A DNA stretch of 64,000 nt from the NCBI GenBank assembly GCA_029449235.1, contig JANATG010000002.1, positions 4,588,001-4,652,000 of the forward strand, written 5' to 3'. Positions 24,794-36,100 of this stretch are shown in pieces (the stretch's first letter is position 1; each line of letters starts with the position of its first letter). A program made the position numbers and the translations under genes. The DNA is from Linnemannia schmuckeri (lineage: Eukaryota; Mortierellomycota; Mortierellomycetes; Mortierellales; Mortierellaceae). The notes below the pieces were generated by a model that was not told the DNA's origin, did not search any database, and saw nothing but the letters and a program-made list of their open reading frames with translations.

Positions 24794-25202
24794 GATGTCA
24801 GTTTGTGGTGTAGAGAGAGTATTAGAGAGAGGAGAGAAGAAAATGAAAATGAGGAAAGAAGTGAAGGCAGAAAAAAAAGAGGGGGGTTGGGGTGTTCAAA
24901 TACGAGTGGAATCGAGAAATGGTGGGCCATTTTTTCGCGAAGAATAGATCCAAGTCATGGAAATTATTTTTCCCCTTTGGGCCCATACGGATCACACACA
25001 CAGACAAACAACCAGCCCACACACTTCACCATGACGACAAGGAAAATTGTAGCGATCACACCCAAACTCATTCCCTCCAAAACACACACACAGAGGCATA
25101 CACTGACAATGCGGTTTTTTAATAATGATATCTAATGAAAAAATGAATCACGCTTCTACTCCCAAATACTACATGTACCACTCGAAATAGGGACCCTCAT
25201 AC

Positions 25203-26493
25203 TTAGAATCCACCGACACGGAGAACTCTGCTCTCGACCACACTCCAGTCAACAGTCTTGAAAAAGTTATCCAAGTACTTCTCACGGCCCTCACGGGTGA
25301 CGCCATAATCCGTCAAGTAGGCATGCTCCCACATCGAGACACACAAGATAGGCACATAGCTGCTGTTGGCCATCAACTTGGCCGGTGCCGAGAACTTGGA
25401 CGCGCCAGAGTAAGGATTCTGGGCAGCCGAGGCGAAATCGTGGTCCGTCGACGTCTCATCCGCACGCTGCATCCTGCGGCGGTGGTGAGGAGATCCTGCA
25501 TTGTATGTGTTCAACAGTACCAAACGTCCATCCTTGTCCTCGACCAACCAAGTCCATCCCGATCCGAACAGTCCCAATGCGTTGATAGTGAACTCGCGCT
25601 TGAACACCTCGACGCTGCCGAATGACTCGCTGATGCGCTTGGCAAGAACCTCCGACATGGGCTTTTGCTCAACCGCGCTGCTCTATTTTATCCCGATTTT
25701 ATCCAGTTGGAAAAGATACAATGCAAGTTAGAAAATTTTGGTTCATTTTGCTTTCATTGCTTAGCCTTCCTGACGGGTATCTCTGTGTGTTCCTGAGTAA
25801 AATGACTTCCTACCAAGGTGCGCAAGAAAAAGTCGTTGTTCCAGGCTTGGGAGGCGTTGTTGAAGATCTGAACCTCGTTCAATGAGCGAGCACTGTCCAT
25901 GAGGACCTCATGGAAAGCCTTTTCTTCATATGGGGTACCTATAGCAAGTTCATTGAGATTACACCTCGGGAAAGTTAGTTGGATCCGTTCAAGCTGCGGC
26001 AAATGGAGTCAATCAGTCCGAGTCTCGAGTCTCTGGTATAGTTGCTGTAGTTCACAGTTCTGCTTGTGTTCCTCTATCTCCTGAATTCCAGAGAACTTTC
26101 TTCCTGATATAATGCATCCTTTCCAGAGTTCCTGAAATGACCGGGAAGATAAACGCCTTAGCAACTCACCTGCAATGAGCTCGTTGAGGCGGTTGACAAG
26201 ACCAATCTGGTGATCCTCATAGATAATCTTCAAAGCGGCAGGGGAGAGCAAGGGTTTAGCTCCTGCGGCAACAGTGTATGGCAGGGCGGGAACAGTGTGC
26301 AACTTGGCAGCAGCCCTGAACGACGAAGCCAAAGGTGAGGCGACCGACTATCGAGTTGAAGGCAAAAGGAGACGTAGGGAACGTGAGTTGTTGTTATTGA
26401 GCAATGTTTCTTTTCCTGTGCGAATACATTGTGCTTGTCGAATGCAAAGAAGGAGTAAGGGTGTACCTTGAGACGAAGAGCTTGGCGAAGCAT
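25203..26493 (-). CDS. Fe/Mn superoxide dismutase-fold protein without metal ligands; likely mitochondrial ribosomal protein (mS42/mS43 type)
   Basis: Exons 26493-26467, 26347-26170, 25938-25814 and 25682-25203 give 269 residues. The N-terminus is basic and Ser/Ala-rich (MLRQALRLK...SSFRAAAKLHTVP), as expected of a mitochondrial presequence. The rest follows the SOD alignment: ALPYTVAAG, LLSPAALKIIYEDHQIGLVN, EVQIFNNASQAWNNDFFL, GLFGSGWTWLVEDKDGRL and SMWEHAYLTDYG. In a true SOD the helix-2 pattern is FNH..FW, and the end is D-x-W-E-H-A-Y. Here the FNH His is Asn, and the Asp before WEHAY is Ser. At least two of four metal ligands are therefore lost, arguing against dismutase activity. The yeast small-subunit mitoribosomal proteins Rsm26 and Mrp1 are known catalytically dead SOD homologues, and this gene fits that group best. 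Which of the two it matches cannot be told here. Confidence 0.75.
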
Positions 26494-26741
26494 GGCGATT
26501 GTTGTGTTGGTTGTGAATGAGGGTGGAGAGAAGGAGTCCGGAAAACTGATCAGCGACCTGACGAAAAAGGGTGTTTTGGGTCCCAAGGTGTTCCTTGAGA
26601 TTGTGACGGTGGCTTTTTTTAATACTCTTAAGGGGAAGGTTGATCAGCTCCCACTTCGCGCTCTTGCATAAAAGTGCAACAAGAAAGAGCACTTTGCCAT
26701 TCTTTAGCCATTGCCACCAAAAACTACAAGACATAGCAGCC
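26494..26741. other. Bidirectional promoter region
   Basis: About 250 bp lie between divergently transcribed starts: the SOD-fold gene on the minus strand and the EF-hand gene on the plus strand. Any promoter elements must be compact. No specific motif is claimed. Confidence 0.4.
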
Positions 26742-27721
26742 ATGCCTATGATCATCCCACCCACACTTACCGAGGAGGACGGCGCACTCACCAAGGCATG
26801 CGAAGATGCCCTCGTCGTACGTAATCGCAATAAAAACAGGATGCTTGCTTGGAGAAGAAATACGCGTCGTCGTATTGGAGCACATCACTGCGATCACCTT
26901 GGAAAGCACAATGGACATAGCAATGTCACTCACACCCACCCCTTTTGTTATCCACTACTAGGCTATCTTTGAGCGCTACGATGTCGATAAAGGTATGTCT
27001 TCTCCAAGAAGCAACTTTTCACCTCTCACTGGATTGCAGTTTTAACTGAAACAAACTGATCAGTCCTCCTCCCCACCGAAACCTTCCCTTGACAATTGAG
27101 ACTATTATCATTAACTATTCACATTATTCCTACAATTCACATTATTCCTACAATTCACTAATAGACGGGGCACTGAGCAACGCAGAGCTGGATGCATTCG
27201 CCAAGGATACGAATGGCGATGTGGTGAGTCTTTTTTTCTTACATAACCAACCGACAGCATGGGACACCATTCTGGACGACATATCCGCGCCTCCATCTCC
27301 ACAAAACACACACACATACCAAACACCATTCGGACTTTCAATCGCATCCACCTTAACCCCCAACTCCTAACCCAATGTTATTCCCCAAAAACAAAGACTC
27401 CAACATCACTTAATCCCTTCATTGCCTAATAATCTCTTACGCCATATTCTTTGTAAACGAAAACAATAGTTTGATGAGGTCGCACGTGAAGAGATCACAG
27501 AGTTCCTGGACTTGGATGCCAAGGGCCAACTGACGCTCAAGGGATTCCTGCAGATGTACAACCTCCAGACCTCAAGCGAGCCTGAGGAGACATGGAAGGA
27601 CCTCCAGAAGCATGGATACGATACTAACCTCAAGCTTGTCGCTTCCCGGAATGAAGACCGTGACGAGAAGCCCAAAAAACCTGAGAATCACGAATCACTT
27701 TCACAGGGACGCCAACAGTGA
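26742..27721 (+). CDS. Small EF-hand calcium-binding protein
   Basis: Exons 26742-26816, 26962-26992, 27165-27223 and 27470-27721 join in phase to 138 residues. One EF-hand is built across two introns: AIFERYDVDKDGALSNAELDAF (residues ~26-47), with D-x-D-x-D-like loop positions D-V-D-K-D-G-A-L-S-N-A-E. A second, weaker hand is EEITEFLDLDAKGQLTLKGF (~76-95, loop D-L-D-A-K-G-Q-L-T-L-K-G). Its last ligand is Gly rather than Glu, so it probably does not bind calcium well. After it comes EETWKDLQKHGYDTNLKL, an arrangement also seen after EF-hands in some larger TPR proteins. The C-terminal tail is charged (EDRDEKPKKPEN). No specific function can be given. Confidence 0.72.
27110..27162. repeat. Short tandem repeat in intron 2 of the EF-hand gene
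   Basis: The unit caattcacattattccta is repeated about two and a half times in the intron directly upstream of the acceptor at 27164. It supplies alternating pyrimidine patches. Confidence 0.75.
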
Positions 27722-27927
27722 GGAATACCATTTTCAGGAATACAATTACGAATGCGATAGGGACAGTGCCGTCAATTATTAAATAAACGCAGAAAGAAAC
27801 CGGATATATATCGCCATTTTACGTTCAACAATCATCGCATTTTGTTTATCGCAACAAGACATTTCATCGTTCACAATGTACAAGTGGACTAAATGTTTTA
27901 TATCATTGGGAGTAAAAGGAACTTTTC

Positions 27928-30420
27928 TCAGCGCCAGATCTAACAGGAACAGTGAAATAAAATCGCGTGGGTAAGTCAATGGCCATGCAGCAGTCAACAA
28001 AACGAACTCTACGACAATTCGACAAGAAAATAACAATATGTCCTTACCTTGATGGTGCGGTCTGCACAACCTGTGACCAAATAATTCTCGTCCAAGGCCA
28101 TTCCATGCACGAAACCTGTAGTTAAAACCAAAGAAAGAAGGAAGGAAGGAAGGAAGAAATCTCCTGGCGTTAGTTCCTGAACAACGAATCTGGAACACTG
28201 GGCAGCAACTACAGCAAAATTAATAACAAAAGAATCCTTACTCTTGTGGCCTTTGAGAGTGAGATCACACTGGAATCGTCGCGGATCCCATCGCTTGATA
28301 GTATGATCAAAACTGGCACTGAACAAATGCCCTTGTCCATACTCAAGTTGCCAGACCTCCCAATTATGTCCGCTTAGCGTTCCCAACTCTCGGGTCTCAT
28401 TGATATCGTACACATGAATGACTGCATCATATGTACTTCCAAACAACATCCCATCTCCTACAGCCACGTCGAGGACCTCGCTGGTACCCCGACGCACAGT
28501 CTTCAAACAAGTTCCTGTCGCCACATCCCACAACTTGATTGTCTTGTCCGAGGAACCCGTCACCAACTGATGAGCACTCGCCTCGGTCAGGGCTGCCAAA
28601 CAGTTAACACCCCCCGTGTGACCCTGGAACGTCGCAAGACACTCTAGTGTCTCTGTGTCCCAGACCTTGACCGTCTTGTCCGATGACGCCGAATAAAGTC
28701 GTCCCTGATCCACAACAAGCCCATAGACTTTGGCATTATGGTCCGGTATGGATTTCACTAAACACGCCGCATCATCTTCATTGCGCCAGTCCCAGACCTT
28801 GATTGTGCCATCAGATCCTGCACTGAAATACCGGTCCCCTGAGGGCATGACGGCGAGTCCCCAGACAGACATAGTATGTCCTTTCAGATCCTTCAACAGC
28901 TGTCCTGAGTTGATATCAAACACTTTTGTACTTCCATCATGAGCTCCTGCAAAGACTCTGTCCTGGTTGACGGCCACACTGGTTACGCCACAAGGGTGAC
29001 TTGCAATCGTCCGGTGGCATGTAATCTCGTCGTGAGGGAACGTCGAGACGACTGTTCGTTTGGTCCCGCCAGAAGAGGATGAAGATTCACCGTTCACGGA
29101 TCCGTCGCCTCCTGCTGCTACTGATCCTGTCAGTGAGGCAAGTGATTGTTCTGAGGTGCCTCTTTCCAATGTGTATGTTACGCCTTTTCCTGATCGAATG
29201 ATCCTCTGCAACTTTTCTATCTCTCGTGACTGGTCCTAGTATTTATAGGATACACATTGTAACAAAAAGGGATGATAGTCAGTCTCCGCATCGATGTGCA
29301 CATCACCTCCACCTTGTATATACGATAACAGAGAAAACAACGGGAGAAAAAGACGTACAGCGATCAAGGATTCCAATTTCTCGAAGCGCTTGTTGGTCGA
29401 GTCGATGTATCCCTTGAACCGTTCATAGACACAGTTCTGCAAATGCTCCTTTAAATCCCGCATCGTCCCTGAAAACACAAAAAAAAAAAAGGATCATACG
29501 GAAAAAAAAAATTAAACATCGTAGTCACAATGAGTAAAAAGGACTCCCTCAAGTTCATGAAACACTGCGGTTGAGTGCCCATGGGCCTGGGATTGAGTGG
29601 GGATACCGATTTGCGAAAACAGGGTAGTTACCTTTGTAGGGACAGCCGAGGGCCTTGTTGGGACAGACAGAGGGCGCATACGAGCAATAGAGAACATGTC
29701 CGTGAAGCGCATCCTGACGAACGATCTGTGGACAGCCATACCTTTTGTTGGAGCAATACACAAGCAGCTCCGAGATCAACCCAGACAGCGCCAAGTTCGG
29801 ATGCAGATCTAATTGCATGGATGATAGATTGGAGGTCAGTACATAGTACAGTGCGAATTTGTGCATACACCCATGTTAGACAGCATTGAAGATGTCATAA
29901 TGTCATATTCACTCTTTCCTGTGTTGAAAGTGAAAAACTGGGAGTACCTTCGATCTTGATGCGTGATCGGCAGAGGGGACAAAAGGGCTCAATCTCGATG
30001 CTGTGGTAGATACACGAGGCACAGTAGGAGTGATTGCATCCGTTGGTGATCACTGGCTCTCGACACACATCTTGGCAGCTATCCCACGTGCAGAACAGTA
30101 AAAGCGCTTTTTTCTGGTTACTGGCTGTATGCATTTACACATTTAACTAGGGTGTGAACAGAGTGGAATCAATGTGGCTATTTTGCTTACACAGGACAGA
30201 GGATGGAGGGAGAAGGGGTATGCAAGAATTCTACTTCTGCCTCCTCTTCTTCTTCAGGTCGAGCGCTGGTGTTGCTGTCGGCGTGGGCATTGGAAGCATG
30301 CCCTGCCGAAGTGGATGTTGACCTTGCAAGGTCGGGTGACGACCGAGAGGACAAGGACAAATTTGACGACGACAGTTTAGGAAAAGTTGTGTATTTCAGT
30401 GTATAAGTGTCGTTGTATTA
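27928..30420 (-). CDS. TRAF7-like RING, TRAF zinc-finger and WD40 protein (E3 ubiquitin ligase)
   Basis: Minus-strand exons 30078-29948, 29808-29632, 29468-29359, 29235-28242, 28115-28048 and 27939-27928 join in phase. A further upstream exon ends at 30191. Together they give at least ~565 residues. A Ser-rich N-terminus leads into a C3HC4 RING split by an intron (ILCPV|CQDVCREPVITNGCNHSYCA, then FCPLC). TRAF-type Cys/His fingers follow (CSNKRYGCPQIVRQDALHGH and CPNKALGCPYKG), then a coiled segment (STNKRFEKLESLI) and seven WD40 repeats ('SVWGLAVMPSGDRYFSAGSD', 'SDKTIKLWD'). The order RING-zf-TRAF-coiled coil-WD40 is the human TRAF7 layout. The terminal exon is only 12 bases (Ile-Trp-Arg-stop) and finishes the last blade. 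No in-frame ATG is found before the RING exon, so at least one upstream exon or a different start is missing from this model. Confidence 0.82.
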
Positions 30421-30788
30421 TCAGCCTCGCTCTTTGAGAGAACAAGTAGTTTCGTCCTAAGAGTTGATGAGGTTGAGGGTGATGAGATTAGTGTAAGGGA
30501 CGAGGAGGAAAGAGATGAGGGCCGATGAGAGGTTGAGATAAAATCAACGGTTGAATTGTGCCCTTTTCGTTTTTATCTCCGCAGTGGCTTTTGGTGGCGG
30601 CGGGACCCTTCTCCTTAGTGCGCCATTTGAACGCACATCACACGTGCAGCTTGGACCAAACGCCTCAATGGTCTCAAATAAAGGGACCACTTCCTATTTT
30701 AGCCGCCTTTTCACTCGCTTCCTTCCTTCCTTACGTCCTTTCTCTTTCAACAAACACGACACAAATACAACAACACAAAACTGACGAC
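30421..30788. other. Divergent promoter region between TRAF7-like and EEP genes
   Basis: The region lies between a minus-strand gene whose start is unresolved and the plus-strand hydrolase starting at 30789. It may contain the missing first exon of the TRAF7-like gene. An open + frame continues upstream from 30789 to 30558 but lacks conserved content. The hydrolase start at 30789 is preferred. Confidence 0.4.
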
Positions 30789-31724
30789 ATGCCAGACTAC
30801 AACACTACCTCAAAATCCTCCAAGCAACTCGATATCCGACTGTACACTCACAACATCCGCTACGCAACACTCCACCCCTTCAAGAACGAACTACCCTGGT
30901 CCCACCGCGCCCCGCTAGTCATCTCATCCATCCGCTTCCATAGTCTCCACAACCCTCAAACCTTGATTTGTCTCCAAGAAGTTCTCCACTCCCAACTCCT
31001 CGATATCCTCGAAGGCCTCGGTCCCGAATGGGCTCATATCGGTGTCGGTCGTGACGATGGTCAAAAGGCCGGTGAATACTCTCCAATCCTGTTTCGATAC
31101 TCGGTCTGGGTGATTCAGAGGTCACAGAGTATCTGGCTATCGCCGACGCCGGATGTGCCGTCAAAAGGATGGGATGCGTCGAATAAGCGGATTTTAACGT
31201 CGGTGTTGTTAAGCCATTGGGAGTCGGGTGTTCAGGTGTTGGCGTTGAATACCCATTTGGATGATCAGGGTGTGAAGGCAAGGTTGGAGAGTGGCAAGAT
31301 TATTCTTGCTCATATTGCATTCCAACAGCAGCAGTATCTCTTGGACCAACAACAGCAATATCTCTTGGACCAACAACAGCAGCAGCAACAACAGCAACAA
31401 CGACAGAGCGAGCTGCCAATCTTCCTGGCAGGAGATTTTAATAGCACCCCTGACGAAGAAGCATATAAGCACCTCACAACCACAGACTCACCCATGCACG
31501 ATTTGAGGAACGCCGTGGGAAAGAGGGACAGATATGGCCACGACAACACATTTACTGGGTTCGAGAGTCGTGAGATTGACCAGAAGCGGATTGATTTCTT
31601 GTTTTTGAGTAAGACGGGAGGATGGCAGATGCGTGGTTATGGAGTGTTGGAGACCAGGTTTGAAGATGGGGTCTTTGCGAGTGACCACCGACCCGTCGTT
31701 GGCGATCTCACCCTCCCCTTGTAG
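30789..31724 (+). CDS. Endonuclease/exonuclease/phosphatase-family hydrolase
   Basis: A single exon of 311 residues. The EEP fold motifs are all visible: LYTHNIRYA (~17), CLQEVLHSQ (catalytic Glu, ~60), ALNTHLDDQG (~148), FLAGDFNSTPDEEAY (~215), IDQKRIDFLF (~260) and the C-terminal SDHRPVV. These are the Mg2+-coordinating and catalytic positions of the DNase I/sphingomyelinase/deadenylase superfamily. Substrate is not predictable, but secreted or cytosolic phosphodiesterases of this small size occur widely in fungi. No signal peptide is seen. An insertion before the GDFN motif contains two YLLDQQQQ units and a glutamine run. The start is the ATG giving a compact protein; an upstream in-frame ATG at 30558 would add 77 low-quality residues. 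Confidence 0.83.
   Translation: MPDYNTTSKSSKQLDIRLYTHNIRYATLHPFKNELPWSHRAPLVISSIRFHSLHNPQTLICLQEVLHSQLLDILEGLGPEWAHIGVGRDDGQKAGEYSPILFRYSVWVIQRSQSIWLSPTPDVPSKGWDASNKRILTSVLLSHWESGVQVLALNTHLDDQGVKARLESGKIILAHIAFQQQQYLLDQQQQYLLDQQQQQQQQQQRQSELPIFLAGDFNSTPDEEAYKHLTTTDSPMHDLRNAVGKRDRYGHDNTFTGFESREIDQKRIDFLFLSKTGGWQMRGYGVLETRFEDGVFASDHRPVVGDLTLPL
31322..31411. repeat. In-frame CAG/CAA-rich imperfect tandem repeat
   Basis: A 24-base unit (cagcaatatctcttggacca with variants) occurs twice and runs into mixed CAG/CAA codons. It codes for (QQQYLLDQ)2 followed by polyglutamine inside the hydrolase. Confidence 0.85.
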
Positions 31725-31856
31725 TTTTCTCTTCGTTACTTTTTTTCTTATGCAAAATGTCAAGGTTCGAATAAATTCAATGTGGCTTTTCCCTTCCAGT
31801 CCTTTTTGATCTGCCTTCCAAGAGAACTCCAATTAAAATTTCGAAAGTTACCTCTC

Positions 31857-31910
31857 TCCTTCTCCTCACTACCTCTCTCCTTCTCCTCACTCTCCTCCCT
31901 CCAACTCTCC
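31857..31910. repeat. Pyrimidine tandem repeat in Elongin C leader
   Basis: A ~25-base unit tacctctctccttctcctca occurs twice in succession, with a partial third unit. It lies about 75-120 bases upstream of the Elongin C start codon. Confidence 0.8.
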
Positions 31911-31979
31911 TTCTCATTTACACTACATCACTACACCTCTCCTCACCCGCCTTTCAACCTAAGCACCAAAAAGATAAAC

Positions 31980-32903
31980 ATGGCAGAGAGCGAATACGTA
32001 ACCCTCGAATCCTCAGACGGATTCCAGTTCGTCATCCACCGCGAAGTCGCAATGCTCTCTGGCACCGTCAAGAACATGCTCTCCAGCCCTGGTACTCCAC
32101 TTTTTTCGTGCATTCAAAGACGGGTGTTTTTGGTGGCGTAACGAGCCAACACCTTAAAAACAAAAAAAAAAAAAAAAGACCAAATGCTTTTGCTTTTTTA
32201 ACAACGGCGACTGACTCTTTGCTGTGTTGCTTTTCTATATTCAATAGGTCATTTCACTGAATCGACGGAGGGTGTTATCCAGTTCAGGGATATTAAGTAT
32301 GTCTATTACAGGATGCTCTTCAATCAGCTCATGATTAAAACGTCGGCCCCCTCATTTTTTTTGGATAATTCTCCATGGATGAAGTCACGCGTGCACTCCA
32401 CAACAACCAACAAGACGGACAGTTGAGCAAACGCTCCAGGAAACCACAAAAGCAAGGACACAGCAAAGGATTTCAGAGCCATACCCTAACAAACGGAATC
32501 GCTTTTCGTCCAATTTGAACTTATAGGGCGATCATCTTGGAGAAGGTCTGCAAGTACTGGTACTACAAGGTAAATATATATCAACTCTCTTAACAAACGC
32601 ATCTCCTTCGTCATCGTCACAAATAGGCAACAGTAAACGAACAAGTCAATCTAACAACCTTTCTCTTTCACATCCTCATAATTCTAATAGGCACGACACT
32701 TGAACTCAGTGACAGAGATCCCACACTTTGAGATCGAACCCGAATATGCACTCGAGACCCTCATGGCCGCCGATTTCCTTGACAGTGAGCTATCCTTTCT
32801 TTTTTTTCTTTTTGTTAAAGAATGTTTGTTATTTGTTTTCTTACCGAAGTAATGGCTGATTAATACAACAACATGCGTACACTTTGTTCAACTGATAGCC
32901 TAA
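31980..32903 (+). CDS. ELC1: Elongin C (BTB/Skp1-fold adaptor)
   Basis: Five exons, 31980-32091, 32248-32296, 32527-32569, 32691-32784 and 32899-32903, join in phase to 100 residues. The product reads MAESEYVTLESSDGFQFVIH, then VAMLSGTVKNMLSSPGHFTE, KVCKYWYYKARHLNSVTEIP and ETLMAADFLDT. This follows animal and yeast Elongin C along its entire length. Elongin C pairs with a BC-box protein and a cullin, or with Elongin A in RNA polymerase II ubiquitination. The last exon contributes two bases of a Thr codon and the stop, so the 3' end relies on a very short coding remnant. Introns are large relative to exons. Identification is firm. Confidence 0.92.
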
Positions 32904-33021
32904 GGCCATTACTACCTCGCACAAGCAAACTTGCCTACAAAAAATCCCCGACTTTAAGGAGTCACCTTCATTCAATACAGGATCAATTTTTTTTTCTACA
33001 AATAAATATTCTCCCACATTG

Positions 33022-33060
<39 letters not shown>
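33022..33060. repeat. Poly-A tract of ~39 bases between convergent genes
   Basis: The A-run lies 120 bp past the Elongin C stop and 85 bp past the WC-2-like gene stop. It is genomic here and follows no obvious coding remnant, so a retroposed tail is possible but not shown. Confidence 0.8.
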
Positions 33061-33062
<2 letters not shown>

Positions 33063-33145
33063 TACAAGAATGTTTTATTAAACGATACAATGGTAATCAA
33101 AGAAACAAAAACAAAAAAAAGCAAAAAGAAAAACACTAGGATGGT

Positions 33146-36100
33146 CTATTGTCCGTGATAGAACGTCGTATGGTTGACAGCAACTGGATAACCAGACACA
33201 ATCCCAGGAGCCGAAAAGGAAGCGGAACCGTAAGGAAGGTCTAATCCCTGATGTTGCTGCTGGTGTTGATGGTGTTGTTGGGGCTGCTGATGTTGATGCT
33301 GTTGATGGGGGTCCTGTTGCATGTAACCGCCTTGGTTGTAATGCTCAGACGATGACGACGTTGACTCGAGACCATCCCGCTCTACAGAAACACTCTTCTG
33401 ACCAGTAGCCGCAACAGCGGCAGCCGCGGCAGCTGCAGCAGCCTTCGCAGCTTTAGCACCCTTGGGCGCCTTGGTCTTGGGCAGCTTTCCCTCTAGTTGC
33501 TTCTGAGCCTGCCGGTTCTGTCGAGCAACACTCCTAGAGTACCGAAGACCACAAGCGTTACACAGATCCTTCTTTCCAGACTGACCACGTCTCCACTCGG
33601 GAGAGTTGGTCGTTCCACAGCTCTCACACGCTTTCTCCTCCTGGGTAACTCGAAGCACATGTCCGTTGTGCCCGCTCGTCGACGAAGTCCCTCCCTCTAT
33701 ACCAGTAGAATCCAGGTCTTGGTATGATGATGGTGGTGACGAAGACGATCCAGAAGACAACGACTTGTTCCGAATAGCCGCATCATGTGCCGGGTGGCGA
33801 GGTGACGCATTAGGCTTCCGCACCTTGGCATCCTTCTCCTTGCCAGACTTGTGGGTGTCCTCGGGGGGTGCCAAACTCGAATGAAGGCGTGCCTCAGCAG
33901 TACCTCCAGACTTTTGTCGAGAATGAGGATTCCGGCCACTATCGGCTCCTGTAACCGTCCTCTGGAACGCAGGCGATGAGGGTGCAAGGGCATGACCCAC
34001 CATGGCTGCGATCGCCGGGTGAGGTGTTGAGGCATGCCATATTGATGGGCTATCGCCAACAATACTCGACTTTCCTGACCGCTCTCTTTCCGCTTCGCCA
34101 ACTGCCTTGTAGTCGTTCAAGAAGCTGAGAGACTCTTGCATGGCCTCGGGCAGTGGCAAACTGGACGGTGACGACGTCACAGAGAGAGAACTGGAGAGTC
34201 CCTGTGTTCGAGCATAAGGATGGTATGGCGATGAGTGTGTGCCAGGGGTCGATCGAATAGGACCTGCGGGCGACGGGCTTGGAGCGTGAGCTGAAGTCAT
34301 AGTCATTTGGCCAGCGACTGCATGCTTGAGGAAGGGAGAGACAGAGGGAAGGGAAGGGATGATTAGGGGCGAGTTCAGAGCAGAGGATGATGACCCTTGG
34401 GTGCCGCTAATTCCGAATGGTGACGACCCCAGCTGTCCTGGTGATGACAACAAGCCCAGTCCTGAAAGGTGATCTGCTGGTGACCCCGACTCAAACGTCG
34501 AACTAAAGGGCCGTTGTCCCGGTGACGGTGTCGCAAGCTGCGATCCGCTCTGTGTTGCTGCCATGGATGTATTGGGCGAGCCTGTCACCGTCCAGGTGTT
34601 GGTGGGAGTTGAGGGCGAGGTTTGGAAACAGGCGAAAATGATGTGGCCATAGGGAATGAAGACAGATTCGACTTGGTAGGAAGGCTCGGGATGCGATGGG
34701 CTAAGACTGGGCAGGGCATGTTTTGAGCAGAACCGCTTTAGACATGTCGTATTGTCGAGTGCATCAGATGGGATATGGTGGGACTTGACAATTTGGGTAT
34801 AGAGTTCCGGGTTGTAGGCCATCGTTCCCGCATCCGGAGAGTTGGGACCTGGCTCGGGCCAGGTCAGGAGCAGGTTGCGGTTGTGGGAATCGTAAAGTTG
34901 AAAAATTCGCTTGGTTTTGCTATCCGAGGGTTTTCGTGGGGGGGAAGAAGGCGGCGAGCCATTGTCGGAGGTCGTTCCATGTGATCCTGAGACCTTGCTA
35001 TTCCTTGCCTTGACTGACTCTTGCAGATCACGAAGAATCTCGGGGGCCAAGGTCTAGAAGCCGAAAAAAAGATAGCGCGGAAAGGAAATTAGGTGAGGGA
35101 CTAGAAAGGATCGATGTGGTAAAATAGATGAATAGGAGAGAGCTCAAAAAAAACGTGCAGGTAATAATAAGGACAAATGAACTTACTGGCAAAGACTCCT
35201 TCGATTCTCCACAGATGCCGTTAGACCAGAACCCCTTGTAAAGACCCTCTATTTGATTATGAACCATGACCATTGTTAGAGTTTTGCGCTTTTTTTTTTC
35301 TTTTCCTTCCTTTCTCCTGCAGATGTGATCGAGAGCTTTTTTTCTTTTCTTTTTCTACCAGTCCACATGTCTGAAAACAGAGGGGACCGTACCCTCTCTC
35401 ACATTCATGCTAATTTGCCCAAGAAGAAGAAAGAGACACTTACGACCATCGATGTGAAAGAAGCCAAGGACTACCTCGTCACTGACAACATTCATAACGA
35501 CATCCAGAATCATGAACTCGTCCTCCTCGCCATTCTGAAAGATATCCTCGTAGTCCTTGCAGCCCTCGGTCTCTGTCCCGTCTTGTCCTCCTCTCGGCTG
35601 GGATCCCAACACTGTTGATGACGCTGCGGAGAGGGATGACAGTCTATCGCCGCCGCCACTGTTGTTGTTGTTGTTATTATTGTTGTTGTTGTTACTACTG
35701 CTGTTATAGCCATCTCCATTTGCGCTGGTGTTGTTGGTGCTATTGTTCTGTAGTCCGTTGAGTCCTAGTCCTCTGGAGGAGAGACCGCCCTCGTTGGCTG
35801 CAACGAGAAGAGCAGCTGCTGAGGCTGAGGCTGATCCAGGCGATTCAGGCTGACGTGCAAGCTTGCGCTGCTTCCATTCCGGACATACGTTTCTAAACCG
35901 ACATCTATTGTACACCCAAGTTTTTTTGTGTGTGTGTGTGTGATTGAATAAGCAAGGGGTGCACATCAAACAGAGAAAATGAAAATAGAGAGTCGATGGA
36001 GGAGAGGAAGAGAAGACAATGGTCATTCATTAGCCAACTGTTCCTCTATGTTATGAAAGTGGATGAATGATTCCTTGGAAGAACGAAGTAGAAGATCACC

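Noticed and set aside
25203..26493. Active manganese superoxide dismutase
   Set aside because: Two metal-ligand positions are changed (His to Asn, Asp to Ser), so enzyme activity is unlikely even though the fold matches.
33022..33060. Poly-A as evidence of a retroposed gene
   Set aside because: The sequence before the run is the ordinary 3' flank of Elongin C. No duplicated target site or processed gene body is seen.
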